Part shown: positions 16,665-24,773 of the stretch, in pieces
Position numbering within the stretch: position 1 is the first letter of the stretch
How the letters are laid out: the number at the start of each line of letters is the position of its first letter
NCBI RefSeq assembly: GCF_011516635.5
Contig: NZ_CP096255.1
Span: 6,942,501-7,006,500, forward strand
Direction of reading: 5' to 3'
DNA: 64,000 nt
Source of the DNA: Bradyrhizobium barranii subsp. apii
GTDB lineage: Bacteria; Pseudomonadota; Alphaproteobacteria; Rhizobiales; Xanthobacteraceae
Position numbers and translations under genes: made by a program
Notes under the pieces: generated by a model
What the model was told of the DNA's origin: nothing
Seen by the model: the letters and a program-made list of their open reading frames with translations, nothing else
Databases searched by the model: none

Positions 16665-17027
16665 ATGAGTACAGATTTCAGCATCAGGCCGGTGGGGATA
16701 CCGGCCCCCGTGCAGATCATAACGACGTCCAATGCGGCGGCGAACAAGGCCGTGCAAACTGATTTGCCGGTGAGCCAGACGGTCGCCGCGAGCGATACGA
16801 GCGCGGCTGCGCGCAATGATTTGCAGAGCACCAACGATAGCGTTTCACGCCAGGTCGTTTTCAATCAACCCGCCGCGTCCTTCGTGTTCCAGGTTGTGAA
16901 CGAAAGGACCGATGCGGTTGTCGATCAGTTTCCGGATGAAGCGATGCTGCGGCGGCGCGCCTATTTCCACGCACTGGACATGAAGTCCGAGCCCCCGCGT
17001 CCACTCAGCACCGATCGCAGCGCCTGA
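16665..17027 (+). CDS. FlaG-like flagellar protein
   Basis: A 120-residue protein. Its last third (ASFVFQVVNERTDAVVDQFP, then DEAMLRRRAYFHALD) fits the FlaG/YvyC fold, in which a beta-hairpin ends in a conserved I/F-P-x-E/D-E motif. The N-terminal half is low-complexity Ala/Thr/Ser. FlaG proteins affect filament length, but the precise role is not settled. AGGAGG lies 6 bases before the ATG. It stands between flgN and flaF, and is convergent with flaF. Confidence 0.65.
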   Translation: MSTDFSIRPVGIPAPVQIITTSNAAANKAVQTDLPVSQTVAASDTSAAARNDLQSTNDSVSRQVVFNQPAASFVFQVVNERTDAVVDQFPDEAMLRRRAYFHALDMKSEPPRPLSTDRSA

Positions 17028-17080
17028 CGTTCACGCCGCGGGTCGCGACGGCCGTATCGAGGTCGTTCGAATCGGTCGCG

Positions 17081-17449
17081 TTACGACCGTCCCGAAAGAC
17101 CGGCGGCGATATTGCGATTGATCTCGATCAGCGGGCGGAAGTGATCGAGCTGCGGGCTCATCAGCAGCGCTGCAGTCTGGCTCAGCACGAACACGCTGAT
17201 GTTGGCGATCCTCTGCCGAACGTCGAGCGGCTGCGGATTGGTGTCGCGCATCGCCTCGCTCAGGAAGATGGTCCAGAGCTTGCGGTTGAACATCAACGCC
17301 TGCGTCGTCTGCTCGTTGAAGGGATCGGCGCTGTTGATGGCGTCCTGCAGCTTGTTGGCGGCCTTCAGGAGCGTCTGCGCCTCGATATCGCGAGGAGACG
17401 CAGTGGTCGTGGCTACACGCGCGTAGGCCGAAGCAGCAGAACTCGACAT
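17081..17449 (-). CDS. flaF: flagellin synthesis regulator FlaF
   Basis: FlaF is needed for flagellin synthesis and secretion in alphaproteobacteria and works opposite to FlbT. The 122-residue sequence has family features: AASAYARVA, PRDIEAQTLLKAANKLQ, ALMFNRKLWTIFLSEAM, then QRIANISVFVLSQTAALL. It is downstream of the two flagellins on the same strand. A terminator after flagellin 1 separates them, so flaF probably has its own promoter in 17450-17680, where I see no clear sigma-54 or full CtrA site. Confidence 0.93.
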   Translation of the reverse strand: MSSSAASAYARVATTTASPRDIEAQTLLKAANKLQDAINSADPFNEQTTQALMFNRKLWTIFLSEAMRDTNPQPLDVRQRIANISVFVLSQTAALLMSPQLDHFRPLIEINRNIAAGLSGRS

Positions 17450-17682
17450 CGATCACCCTGGAGGTTTCCTCGCCCGTTGTACAGGCTTAAGGATTTCTTT
17501 CCCAACCCTAGGCAGCACCGCTTAAGATTTGCTTACGTGAGAGTGCGGACGATCTCCGGACAATTACGGGTCGCGGCATCCACCTTCACCTCAAGGCTAA
17601 ATCCGAGTGCTCGCACTGTAAACGATTGCATCCATCATGCGCTGATCTGAGCTAATCGACAGTTAGCGATCTCGCTCAAAAC

Positions 17683-17708
17683 AACGGCGAAGCCTAGGCT
17701 TCGCCGTT
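17683..17708 (-). terminator. terminator after flagellin 1
   Basis: A perfect palindrome with 13-base half-sites (AACGGCGAAGCCT / AGGCTTCGCCGTT), followed on the minus strand by GTTTTG. It lies 32 bases past the flagellin 1 stop. Confidence 0.85.
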
Positions 17709-17739
17709 GAATGATTCATCGTGTACGTCAGCGTCGCGG

Positions 17740-19347
17740 TTAGCGGAGGAGCTGAAGCACGCTCTGCTGCGACTGGTTGGCGAGCGACAGCGCGGAGACT
17801 GCGATCGACTGACGCGTCGAGAGCGCCTGGCTGTTGGCCGCTTCCTCGTTGGTGTCCGCAAGCGTCAGGCTCGACGAGCCGGTCTGCAGCACGTTGATCA
17901 GGTTCTTGCTGAAATCCTGACGGATCTGCACGATCGAGAGGTTCGAACCGAGCGTCGACGCCTCGGCACGCAGCGTGGTGCTGGCCGAGTTGAGCGAAGT
18001 CAGAATAGCGTTCGCCGATTTCGAGTCCAGGAAATCAACGCCCGAGGTCAAGGGAGCAAGGTTGAGGCCGGCGTCGTTGAAGGTGACGCCCTGAATGTTC
18101 AGCGTCGAACGCCCGGTTTCGTTGAACACGAGCTTGAGCGTATCGCCGTTCAGCAGATTCACGCCGTTGTAGGAAGAGTCCTGCGCCGTGGTGTTGATTT
18201 GCGCGAGCACGTTGTTGTACTGCCCGACCAGATTGGCGCGCGTGGCTTGCGAATCCGGGTCGACGGTGGGCGCCTGCGCGATCAGGCCATAGAAGGGCTG
18301 GCCGCTCGCCGCGGCCGTGCCGCCGATTGCGCCGATCGTCGAGGACGCCGAGTCGTTGGAGGTCACGATGTTGAGATGACCGGTCGTGTCGATCGTTGCC
18401 TGCAGGTTGTTCGCCGCCAGCGCCGCGTTGAGTTGATTGAGCGTGGAAACCTGCCCGACGCCGGCACCGAAGGTGATGCTGGTGGCGGTGCCGCCGCCGG
18501 TCGGACCGATCGTCAACGTCTTGCCGCTGAGCGGGGGCGGAACGCGGGCGGTGGTGCCGGCAGTGAGGCCGAGCGCCGTGAGCACGTTGCCCGAGCCGGA
18601 GATCGCCAGATCCTGGCTCGTGCCGGTGCTGAGCACGAGCTTGCCGCCGGAAATTGTCGAGGCCGTGCCCGTACCCGTGATGCCGTCGATCGCGCTCAGT
18701 ACCGACTGCACCGTGAGTGTGCTGCCCGCACCGATGCCGATCGTGACGTTGCCGAACGAGTCGGTGGTCGAGGTGGTTTGCGCGGTCGAGAAGGTGATCG
18801 TCTTGCCGTCGACAGTCAGGACCGAACCGTTGGTGATGGTCGTACCGAGATCGTCGGAACCCGCACCGGCGGTACCGACCAGCTTGGTCGCGCCCGTGAT
18901 CGGCGCCGCGCCGCTCGTATCGTCATTGTTGACGACGGTGCCGGTGACCGTGTTGTTGGTGTATGCCGTGCCCAGCAGGTTGTTGGCGGTCGCACCGGGG
19001 ACCGCGGCCGACGTCACGTTGGATTTAGGCGAGTACCCCGTCGGGCTCTGCAGTACCTGGCTGGCGATCGATTTGGCGCTGTCGACCAGCTTTTGCAGCG
19101 AGGTGATGCCGGTGTTGGCGGCCTGCAGCACCTGCACGCCGTTGCTGATGCCATCCAGGAGATTGCTGATGTCGCTGGCGCGATTGTCGAGCCCCTGTGC
19201 GGTGAAGAAGTTGGTGGGGTTATCAAGCGCCGTGTTCACCTTCTTGCCGGTCGAAAGGCGTCCTTGCGTGGTAGCGAGCAGGTCGGCTGTCGACTGCAGC
19301 GACAACAGGTTCTGGCGGACTGATGCCGAGAGAACGATGTTGGACAT
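17740..19347 (-). CDS. fliC: flagellin 1
   Basis: A 535-residue flagellin. Conserved D0/D1 ends are present: SASVRQNLLSLQSTADLL at the N-terminus and SIAVSALSLANQSQQSVL at the C-terminus. The central region at about 110-360 is the variable surface domain, rich in Thr/Gly/Ser/Ala, and carries a repeated beta module (residues 176-263 and a weaker copy at 277-345). AGAGGAAG precedes the ATG. The protein is closely similar to flagellin 2 along its whole length, including the central part, so the two arose by tandem duplication. Two perfect CtrA boxes lie upstream and a terminator follows. Confidence 0.96.
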   Translation of the reverse strand: MSNIVLSASVRQNLLSLQSTADLLATTQGRLSTGKKVNTALDNPTNFFTAQGLDNRASDISNLLDGISNGVQVLQAANTGITSLQKLVDSAKSIASQVLQSPTGYSPKSNVTSAAVPGATANNLLGTAYTNNTVTGTVVNNDDTSGAAPITGATKLVGTAGAGSDDLGTTITNGSVLTVDGKTITFSTAQTTSTTDSFGNVTIGIGAGSTLTVQSVLSAIDGITGTGTASTISGGKLVLSTGTSQDLAISGSGNVLTALGLTAGTTARVPPPLSGKTLTIGPTGGGTATSITFGAGVGQVSTLNQLNAALAANNLQATIDTTGHLNIVTSNDSASSTIGAIGGTAAASGQPFYGLIAQAPTVDPDSQATRANLVGQYNNVLAQINTTAQDSSYNGVNLLNGDTLKLVFNETGRSTLNIQGVTFNDAGLNLAPLTSGVDFLDSKSANAILTSLNSASTTLRAEASTLGSNLSIVQIRQDFSKNLINVLQTGSSSLTLADTNEEAANSQALSTRQSIAVSALSLANQSQQSVLQLLR

Positions 19348-19448
19348 TGGCAGATCTTCCTCTTGGAGCGCGACGCGTACGGATCGGAGCCCGCCGGTCT
19401 GGCAAATGGGCTTTTGTCTAGTTCTAGACGCACTCCTTTAAATTAAGG

Positions 19449-19463
19449 TTAATGGCGGCTTAA
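19449..19463 (-). promoter_or_regulatory. CtrA box 1 upstream of flagellin 1
   Basis: The minus strand reads TTAAGCCGCCATTAACC, a perfect TTAA-N7-TTAA core with the C-terminal AACC extension. It lies about 102 bases upstream of the flagellin 1 ATG. Confidence 0.75.
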
Positions 19464-19472
19464 GCCACAGGG

Positions 19473-19487
19473 TTAACAAGGTATTAA
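19473..19487. promoter_or_regulatory. CtrA box 2 upstream of flagellin 1
   Basis: GGTTAACAAGGTATTAACC is a perfect TTAA-N7-TTAA core, readable as TTAAC in both orientations. It is 9 bases from box 1, so the two boxes lie about two helical turns apart. Confidence 0.75.
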
Positions 19488-19536
19488 CCGGCCAGGGTTC
19501 CCTGAAACCCGGCTCACGCCGCGTCACGCGCAAAAA

Positions 19537-19560
19537 ACGGCGGGGCAAAAGCCCCGCCGT
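19537..19560 (-). terminator. terminator after flagellin 2
   Basis: A perfect 10-bp stem ACGGCGGGGC / GCCCCGCCGT with loop TTTT on the minus strand, followed by TTTTTT. It begins 31 bases past the flagellin 2 stop and separates the two flagellin transcripts. Confidence 0.9.
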
Positions 19561-19590
19561 AATGCCTTGTTTGACGATTTTCGTCGCGTA

Positions 19591-21195
19591 TCAGCGCAGG
19601 AGCTGCAACACGCTCTGCTGCGACTGGTTGGCCAGCGACAGCGCCGAGACCGCGATCGACTGGCGGGTCGACAGCGCCTGGCTGTTGGCCGCTTCCTCGT
19701 TGGTGTCGGCCAGCGTCAGGTTTGACGAACCGGTCTGCAGGACGTTGATCAGGTTCTTGTTGAAGTCCTGACGGATCTGCACGACCGACAGGTTCGAACC
19801 CAGCGTCGATGCTTCCGAACGCAGCGTGCTGCTGGCGGCATTGAGCGAGGTCAGGACCTTGTTGGCCGAAGCGTTGTCCAGGAAGTCGGTGCCCGACGCG
19901 AGGGTCGAGATGTTGAGACCCGCGGTGTTGAAGGTCACACCGGTGATGCTCAGCGTCGACTTGCCGGTTTCGTTGAACGTCAGCTTCAGCGTGTCGCCGT
20001 TGAGCAGGTTGACGCCGTTGAAAGAGGCATCCTGCGCGGTCGTGTTGATCTGCGCGAGCACGTTGTTGTACTGCGCAACCAAGCCTGCACGCTGGGTCTG
20101 CGAGGTCGGATCGGCAACCGGAGCCGCGATGGCAGCGCTGTGGAACGGACCGGTGGCGGTAAAGGCCGAGCCGCCGAGCGTGCCGATCGTCGAGGAGGCC
20201 GCGTCGTTCGTGGTCGTGATGGAGATCACGCCGGTCGAGTCGATCGAGGCCTGCAGGTTGTTGGCCGCCAGCGCCGAATTGAGCCCGTTCAGCGTCGAGA
20301 CCTGGCCGGTGCCGGTGCCGAAGGTGATGCTGGTGGGCGTGCCGCCGCCGGTGGCTGCGATCGTCAGCGTCTGGCCCGAGATGGCGGGCGGGACGCGGGC
20401 GGTGGTGCCGGCCGTGAGACCGAGCGCGGCGAGCACGTTGCCCGAACCCGCGATCGTGAGATCCGAGGTCGTGCCGGTGCTCAGCGTGAGCTTACCAGCC
20501 GCGACGGTCGAGGCGGTGCCGGTGCCGGTGATGCCGTCGATCGCGCTCAGCACGCTCTGCACCGTCAAGGTGCTGCCCGTGCCGATGCCGATGGTGACGT
20601 TGCCGGCGGTGTCGGTGGTCGAAGTGGTCTGCGCGGTCGAGAACGTGATGTTCTTGCCGTTGACCGTCAGGACCGAGCCGTTGGTGATGGCCGTAGCAAG
20701 GTCGTCGGACGTCGCGCCCGCGGTGCCAACCAGCTGGGTGGAAGCGGTGATGTTGACCGCAGTGCCGGTGTTGTCGTTCAGCACGGCGGTGCCGGCGACG
20801 GTGCTGTTGGTATAAGCGGTACCCAGCAGGTTGCTGGCGGTCGCGCCGGTGATGGCGGTCGAGGTCACGGTCGACTTGGTGGAGTAGCCCGTCGGGCTCT
20901 GCAGCACCTGGTTGGCGATCGACTTGGCGCTGTCCACCAGCTTCTGCAGCGAGGTGATGCCGGTGTTGGCTGCCTGGAGAACCTGAACGCCGTTGCCGAT
21001 GCCATCGAGCAGATTGCCGATGTCGCTGGCGCGGTTATCAAGGCCCTGGGCGGTGAAGAAGTTGGTGGGATTATCCAGAGCCGAGTTCACCTTGCGGCCA
21101 GTCGACAGACGGGACTGGGTGGTGGCGAGGAGGTCGGCGGTGGACTGGAGGGAGAGCAGGTTCTGGCGAACCGATGCGGAGAGAACGACGGACAT
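19591..21195 (-). CDS. fliC: flagellin 2
   Basis: A 534-residue flagellin, paralogue of flagellin 1. The start at 21195 matches the family N-terminus (MSVVLSASVRQNLLSLQ); upstream in-frame residues back to 21267 are not conserved. AGAAAGG is the ribosome site. The central beta module is at residues 175-262. The C-terminal 80 residues are nearly identical to those of flagellin 1. The leader holds no clear sigma-54 site; the only CtrA box in the 322-bp spacer to flbT is nearer flbT. Thus the two flagellins may be expressed differently. Confidence 0.96.
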   Translation of the reverse strand: MSVVLSASVRQNLLSLQSTADLLATTQSRLSTGRKVNSALDNPTNFFTAQGLDNRASDIGNLLDGIGNGVQVLQAANTGITSLQKLVDSAKSIANQVLQSPTGYSTKSTVTSTAITGATASNLLGTAYTNSTVAGTAVLNDNTGTAVNITASTQLVGTAGATSDDLATAITNGSVLTVNGKNITFSTAQTTSTTDTAGNVTIGIGTGSTLTVQSVLSAIDGITGTGTASTVAAGKLTLSTGTTSDLTIAGSGNVLAALGLTAGTTARVPPAISGQTLTIAATGGGTPTSITFGTGTGQVSTLNGLNSALAANNLQASIDSTGVISITTTNDAASSTIGTLGGSAFTATGPFHSAAIAAPVADPTSQTQRAGLVAQYNNVLAQINTTAQDASFNGVNLLNGDTLKLTFNETGKSTLSITGVTFNTAGLNISTLASGTDFLDNASANKVLTSLNAASSTLRSEASTLGSNLSVVQIRQDFNKNLINVLQTGSSNLTLADTNEEAANSQALSTRQSIAVSALSLANQSQQSVLQLLR

Positions 21196-21405
21196 ACTGT
21201 TACCTTTCTGGTAGCTACGCGTCCTATCTGACCAATTGATCAGACGACCGCCGGACCGTGCGTCCAAGCCTCTAACAATCCGTGAAATGAAACCCGCAGT
21301 TTTTCCCGCCGCGACGCCGGAAGCCCCCTTCGAGGCCGCGGCAGACGGCCGGACATGCCGCTATCGGCCTTGAAATTGTTGCATTTTCCGTCCCCGCCGC
21401 CGTCG

Positions 21406-21424
21406 TTTACGACCTGTTAACCAT
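21406..21424 (+). promoter_or_regulatory. CtrA box upstream of flbT
   Basis: TTTACGACCTGTTAACCAT, a TTTA-N7-TTAACCAT box with one mismatch to consensus, 94 bases before the flbT ATG and about 211 bases from flagellin 2 on the other strand. It could serve either or both. Confidence 0.65.
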
Positions 21425-21517
21425 GTTGCGCAAGGATCGGCTCCAAATCACGAACGATCGCCCTCATCGCACGAACGCCGCGACGGATCGTTGTAAAAGG
21501 GTTGATGGAGAACAGGC

Positions 21518-21943
21518 ATGGCTCTCAAGGTTGAGCTCAAACCGCACGAACGCATCATCGTCGGCAATTCGGTGATCACCAACACCGACCAGCGCGCCCG
21601 CCTCCTGATCGACGGCGACAACGTGCCGATCCTGCGCGAGCGCGACATCCTCACGCCGGAGACCGCCGACACGCCGGCCAAGCTCGTCTATCTCGCGGTC
21701 CAGCTCATGTACATCTCGCCGGATCCGCAGAGCCAGCACGGCACCTACTTCAACCTGGTGCGCGACATCGTCACCGCGGTGCCGAGCGCCTGGCCGATCA
21801 TCGAAAGCATCAACAACAACATCATGAGCGGCGATCTCTACCGGGCGCTGAAGGATGCCCGCAAGCTGATCGCCTATGAAGAGAAGCTGCGGGACCAGTA
21901 CCAAGCGACGCATCCCAAGGGTGACGTCAGCTCGGCCGCCTGA
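21518..21943 (+). CDS. flbT: flagellin mRNA regulator FlbT
   Basis: FlbT binds the flagellin mRNA leader and represses its translation until the hook is complete. The 141-residue sequence is typical: MALKVELKPHERIIVGNSVI, LLIDGDNVPILRERDIL, LVYLAVQLMYIS, ALKDARKLIAYEEKL. It is divergent from flagellin 2 and opposite in action to flaF. A CtrA box lies upstream and a strong bidirectional hairpin follows. Confidence 0.95.
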   Translation: MALKVELKPHERIIVGNSVITNTDQRARLLIDGDNVPILRERDILTPETADTPAKLVYLAVQLMYISPDPQSQHGTYFNLVRDIVTAVPSAWPIIESINNNIMSGDLYRALKDARKLIAYEEKLRDQYQATHPKGDVSSAA

Positions 21944-21964
21944 TCGGCACGCATCAGCCTGCCC

Positions 21965-22007
21965 AAACGACAACGGCCCCGGATCATGTCCGGGGCCGTT
22001 GTCGTTT
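21965..22007. terminator. bidirectional terminator between flbT and the decarboxylase gene
   Basis: A perfect 19-bp stem (AAACGACAACGGCCCCGGA and its complement) around the loop TCATG. The A and T ends give a short T tract in either direction. It serves flbT on the plus strand and the four-gene operon, whose last stop is at 22023, on the minus strand. Confidence 0.85.
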
Positions 22008-22022
22008 CACCTGCATGCCTGG

Positions 22023-23522
22023 TCACTGCGCCGCCAGCGGCGGCGCCTCGACCTCGATCAGACCACCGCCGGTCCGCCGCGCGCCGAACTCCAGCACCGC
22101 AGCCACAAGCGCGTCGATGTCCGTCTCGTCGGTACGGTGATTGACGATGGCAGCGCGGATCGCGAACCTGCCGTCCAGCGTCGTGCTCGAGGGTGCCGCA
22201 ACGCCGGACTCCTGGACATCGGCGACGATCTCGCGATTGACTGCATCGTCGGCGCGGTAGCGGAAGCAGACGATGTTGAGGTTCACCGGCGCCAGCAATT
22301 CCAGCCGCGGCTCGGCCAGCACGCGCGTCTCCAGATATTTCGCCAGCGCGCAGCCTCGCGCGATCACCGCACCCAGCCGGTCGGTGCCGAACGTCTTCAG
22401 CGTGAACCAGGTCTTCAGAGCGCGGAAGCCGCGCGACAGGTCGGGGCCGAGATCGCAGGGCCAGACCGCACCCGCCGCAAGCCCCCTCGCCTCGCGGCGC
22501 AGATAGGCCGCCGGCTGCGCAAAGGCCTGCCGGTGCTGCTCGCCGTCGCGCACCAGCAGGAAGCCGGCGTCGTAGGGCACCTGCCCCCATTTGTGGAAGT
22601 CGAGCGCAATGGAATCGGCGAGCTCGATGCCGCCGAGCATGGGCGCGAGCTCGGGCGAGAAGATCGCGAGCGCCCCGAAGGCGCCATCGACGTGAAACCA
22701 GATTCCTTCCTCGCGGCACAGCGCAGCGATCGCCTTGAGGTCGTCGATCGCGCCGATATCGACCGTGCCGGCAGATGCGACCACCAGGAACGGCTTGAAG
22801 CCGACTTCGCGATCGATCGCGATCTGCGTCCGCAGCGCAGCGACGTCGATGCGATGATCGGCATCGACATCGATCTTGCGCAGCGCATCGGTGCCGATCC
22901 CGGCGATGTCCATCGCCCTGGAGACACAGCCATGCGCGGCCCGCGACGTGTAGGCCGTGAGCAGCGCGCCGTCATTGCCGATGCCGTGCTGCCGCGCCAG
23001 CGTGCCGAGCGCGCTCGTGCGCGCCACCAGCACCGCCATCAAATTGGCCATCGACGTGCCCGTGACGAAGATGCCGCTCGCACGCTCCGGGAAATCAAAC
23101 AGGCGCCGCATCCACGCGACGATCTGGCGCTCGACTTCGATCGGCATGTGATCGCGTCCGCCGAGATTGGCATTGAGGCCAGCTGCGAGCATCTCCGCGA
23201 GCATGCCGACCGCGGTGCCGCCGCCATGCACCCAGCCCATGAACCCGGGATGGACATTGCCGGTCGCATAGGGCGCGACATGCTCGGCGAATTCGCGATA
23301 GACATCGGCAAGGTCGCTCGCCTCGCGCGGCACGTCGGCCTTCAATGCCGCGCGGATGCCGTCGGGAATCGGCTGCCACACCGGCCGCGTGCGGACATTG
23401 GCGATACCGTCGATCGCCTCGTCCAGCATGCGATGGGCGAGCGTGCGAAATTCGCTCCAGTCCTGCGGATCGAGCGAAGCCTGCGCGACGGAGCTTTGCG
23501 CGTTGCGGATGATCTCGTTCAT
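22023..23522 (-). CDS. PLP-dependent group II decarboxylase
   Basis: A 499-residue fold-type-I enzyme. The group II decarboxylase layout is clear: GFMGWVHGGGTAVGMLAEML, then FVTGTSMANLMAVLVAR, then FHVDGAFGALA with the PLP-contact Asp, then LDFHKWGQVPYD with the Schiff-base Lys. Such enzymes release CO2 from an amino acid (aromatic, glutamate, diaminobutyrate or aspartate types) to make an amine. The substrate cannot be read from the sequence. The ATG overlaps the stop of the upstream ATP-grasp gene by 4 bases, so translation is coupled. It is the last gene of the unknown four-gene operon. Confidence 0.88.
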   Translation of the reverse strand: MNEIIRNAQSSVAQASLDPQDWSEFRTLAHRMLDEAIDGIANVRTRPVWQPIPDGIRAALKADVPREASDLADVYREFAEHVAPYATGNVHPGFMGWVHGGGTAVGMLAEMLAAGLNANLGGRDHMPIEVERQIVAWMRRLFDFPERASGIFVTGTSMANLMAVLVARTSALGTLARQHGIGNDGALLTAYTSRAAHGCVSRAMDIAGIGTDALRKIDVDADHRIDVAALRTQIAIDREVGFKPFLVVASAGTVDIGAIDDLKAIAALCREEGIWFHVDGAFGALAIFSPELAPMLGGIELADSIALDFHKWGQVPYDAGFLLVRDGEQHRQAFAQPAAYLRREARGLAAGAVWPCDLGPDLSRGFRALKTWFTLKTFGTDRLGAVIARGCALAKYLETRVLAEPRLELLAPVNLNIVCFRYRADDAVNREIVADVQESGVAAPSSTTLDGRFAIRAAIVNHRTDETDIDALVAAVLEFGARRTGGGLIEVEAPPLAAQ

Positions 23523-24772
23523 GCTGCGCTCGCCTTGCCCTCTCCTGCTTGCCGCGACAGCATCGCCGTGAACGCGGCAAAGATCTTGCGCATCTGCGGC
23601 GGCTTGTACGGAAACACGACCGGCGGATCCATGTTGTGCACGACGGCGGTGTTGTCGGCTTCGAAGACCAGCAGCTCGCGGTTTGGGTTCTCGGCGCAAT
23701 CGACGATGAAATAATCGAGGCCGACGCGCCGGCTCATCTCGTCGAGCGCGGTCTTGTGGCGCGCGGCGAAGGCGTGGTCAAAGTCCAGCATGAAGACGGC
23801 CTCTTCAGCCCGCTTCTCCTCGCTGAACGCCATGTAGGCGTTGAGATACCAGATGTCCCAGCGATCGGCGATCGCCATGTGGCAGGCGTAGGGCTTGCCG
23901 TCGACCATGGCGAGACGATATTTGCGGTAGAGCCCGTCGGGGCTCGCATAATCGACGAAGCGCGCGACGAAGAAATCCTGCTCCTCGCGCTCGGCGAGAT
24001 AGGCCGCGAGTGCCGGCGCATCGTCGAGTTTCGCGAGCCCGACACCGGCATGCGTGCCGCGCGGCCGCGCGATCATCGGAAAGCGTAATTCGCCGGCGAT
24101 GTCCTCGCAAGCGATCCGGCCCTGCGCGAGATCCGTCAATTGCGCGCGCGTGGCGTGGATGGTCGATGGAATCTCGAGACCAGGGATGCCCGCCAGCAGC
24201 CGATACAGCTTGTCGCGATCGAGGTTGCCGATGAGATCGGGGCGATTGAGCAGCGGTCGCGGCCAGCGCGGCGCCGCCTTTTCGATCAGGGCGAGCGGTT
24301 CCCGGCATTCCTCGGAATCGGATGCAACCACGATGGCAACGTCGTGATCGGGCAACGTTTCAGGCAAGCCGACATCCTTGGTCACATAGAGCGTCAGCAG
24401 CTCGAAATCGGAGCCTTCGAGCAGGAATTCGATCGGCGTGTTGCCGCCCATGTCGATGTCGGCCGCAAGGGCGAGCACGCGCAAGCCGGGCTTCGGAGCC
24501 GCAGCGGGCGTGCGAAACAATTGATGGAAGGTCAGCACCTCCGACTGGATCGCCAGCCCCGCCGCCTTGTCGCCGAGTAGCTGGACGATCAGCGATAGGT
24601 CAAGGCCTTCGCCCGCGTGCGCTGCTCCTTCCGTGATCCGCGTGACGAGCTGATCGCGCAGTGGCTGCAGATCGACACCTTCGAAGGCCTGGCGCGTCAG
24701 CTGCGCAAAGCCGATGCGGTCGGCATAGTTCGGCACGGTCACGCCGATCGGCGCGGAAACTGGATGCTGCAT
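23519..24772 (-). CDS. ATP-grasp (RimK-like) ligase
   Basis: A 417-residue protein. The C-terminal two-thirds look like an ATP-grasp domain: FPMIARPRGTHAGVGLAKL (nucleotide-binding strand and Gly-rich loop), FFVARFVDYASPDGLYRKYR, and the metal-site region LLVFEADNTAVVHNM. The N-terminal part (RVLALAADIDMGGNTPIEFL) resembles a pre-ATP-grasp domain. ATP-grasp ligases join a carboxylate to an amine or thiol through an acyl-phosphate. The start at 24772 lies one base past the stop of the preceding PLP-enzyme gene (TGAGATG), and its own stop overlaps the decarboxylase start. Substrates are unknown. Confidence 0.8.
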   Translation of the reverse strand: MQHPVSAPIGVTVPNYADRIGFAQLTRQAFEGVDLQPLRDQLVTRITEGAAHAGEGLDLSLIVQLLGDKAAGLAIQSEVLTFHQLFRTPAAAPKPGLRVLALAADIDMGGNTPIEFLLEGSDFELLTLYVTKDVGLPETLPDHDVAIVVASDSEECREPLALIEKAAPRWPRPLLNRPDLIGNLDRDKLYRLLAGIPGLEIPSTIHATRAQLTDLAQGRIACEDIAGELRFPMIARPRGTHAGVGLAKLDDAPALAAYLAEREEQDFFVARFVDYASPDGLYRKYRLAMVDGKPYACHMAIADRWDIWYLNAYMAFSEEKRAEEAVFMLDFDHAFAARHKTALDEMSRRVGLDYFIVDCAENPNRELLVFEADNTAVVHNMDPPVVFPYKPPQMRKIFAAFTAMLSRQAGEGKASAA

Positions 24773-24773
24773 C

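Noticed and set aside
17707..19323. Long plus-strand frame opposite flagellin 1
   Set aside because: Arg-rich shadow of the flagellin gene; no ribosome site and no known domain.
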